A DNA stretch of 14,478 bases from Temnopleurus reevesii. Taxonomy: Eukaryota > Echinodermata > Echinoidea > Temnopleuroida > Temnopleuridae. This document shows positions 13,991 through 14,478 of this stretch, piece by piece (the stretch's first letter is position 1; each line of letters starts with the position of its first letter). Made by a program: the position numbers and the translations under genes. The notes below the pieces were generated by a model. The model did no database searches, had not been told where the DNA came from, and saw only the letters and a list, made by a program, of their open reading frames with translations. The stretch is from contig BQKZ01006553.1 of NCBI GenBank assembly GCA_036244855.1, forward strand, positions 36,596 through 51,073. Direction: 5' to 3'.

Positions 13991-14478
13991 GAAACTCCTG
14001 AAAATCAGGAGAAGTGGAAACACTGGCTCAACAACTGGAAAGATGGGAATCTGACTGGTTAATGGATTTCAACCCTCAGAAATGCCAGGTGCTACGAGTC
14101 TCGAACAAGCGTCAACTCATCTCAGTCCCATACACCATCCATGGTGATGTCTTGAAGGTAGCAGACTCGGTTAAATATCTTGGAGTCCACATTCACAAGA
14201 ACCTCAAGTGGAATCATCACATTGATCAAGTAACCAAGAAGGCAAATCGCGCAAGGGCATTTCTACAAAGAAATATTAAATCCTGTCCAAGGAAAGTGAA
14301 GGCACAATGCTACTTGACCCTACTCAGACCAATCATGGAGTATTCAAGTGTAATATGGGACCCCTTCACCCAGGAAAATATAAGAAAGTTAGAGATGGTC
14401 CAGAGACGTTATGCCCGCTTTGTCTGCAATGACCATCACAGATCAAGCAGCGTCTCTGCCATGCTCAACCTACTGCAC
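13991..14478 (+). mobile_element. 5'-truncated non-LTR retrotransposon (LINE), continues past the window
   Basis: A retrotransposon begins abruptly after the pyrimidine tract and runs to the right edge. Only the part of the reverse transcriptase after the catalytic FADD box is present, as expected for a 5'-truncated LINE copy. The abrupt start falls near 13990, and a one-base frame change near 14009 may join a short ETPENQE remnant to the main frame. The style (YLGVHIHKNLKW, RPIMEYSSVIWDP) fits CR1/Jockey-related elements of marine invertebrates. Confidence 0.88.
14002..14478 (+). CDS. LINE reverse transcriptase, C-terminal part, partial and open at the right edge
   Basis: An uninterrupted frame of 159 codons starts right after a TGA at 13999-14001 and reaches the window end; it has no stop, so a plain start-to-stop search would miss it. 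It reads LERWESDWLMDFNPQKCQ (thumb-side helix and FNPxKC), then VKYLGVHIHKNLKWNHHI, ARAFLQRNI, LTLLRPIMEYSSVIWDP and LEMVQRRYARFV. These are the ordered C-terminal signatures of a non-LTR retrotransposon polymerase, which copies element RNA at a nicked target. The catalytic motifs are upstream of the truncation and missing. The open frame suggests a fairly young insertion. The first methionine (14062) is internal to the protein and not a real start. Confidence 0.9.

Overview
The window looks like nuclear DNA of an invertebrate animal. The genes are split by GT-AG introns, the DNA is AT-rich, simple repeats are common, and there is a tRNA-derived SINE, a non-LTR retrotransposon and several foldback (MITE-like) elements. 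The style of the repeats and the vertebrate-like proteins suggest a marine deuterostome, perhaps a sea urchin. That placement is a guess from style and was not checked against a database.

Two genes converge tail to tail. On the + strand, 227-5489 holds the last seven exons of ERCC3 (XPB), the DNA-translocase/helicase subunit of TFIIH. The exons encode about 336 residues, from the end of the DEVH box to the stop codon, and earlier exons lie off the left edge. On the - strand, 13406-12283 holds the last two visible exons of a CISD3-like mitochondrial protein with two CDGSH iron-sulfur motifs. Its 5' exon was not found here. The space between holds the probable ERCC3 3' UTR, foldback elements and long AT-rich DNA with no recognisable gene. 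The right edge (about 13990-14478) is the C-terminal part of a LINE reverse transcriptase, open to the end of the window.

The most unusual property is that most exons of both genes have degenerate partial copies of themselves close by, in the same orientation. ERCC3 exon 5 (this window's numbering) is preceded by two partial copies that keep the splice acceptor. The last nine ERCC3 codons plus the stop are repeated about eight more times in the 3' flank, in units of about 68 bp. Weaker partial copies of exons 2, 3 and 4 lie in the adjoining introns. The first visible CISD3 exon has about three degenerate copies in the next intron, and the end of the last CISD3 exon has an ungapped 78-bp copy 134 bp downstream. 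This suggests recurrent local duplication around exons in this locus. The effect on splicing or 3' ends is unknown.

Other points of interest are complementary GAT and ATC tracts on either side of five ERCC3 exons, a GGGCAAGT-rich palindromic segment plus SINE inserted into the ERCC3 3' array, and at least five unrelated foldback elements. All calls were made by eye. Exon borders rest on GT/AG sites and protein continuity. Family names below gene level are tentative.
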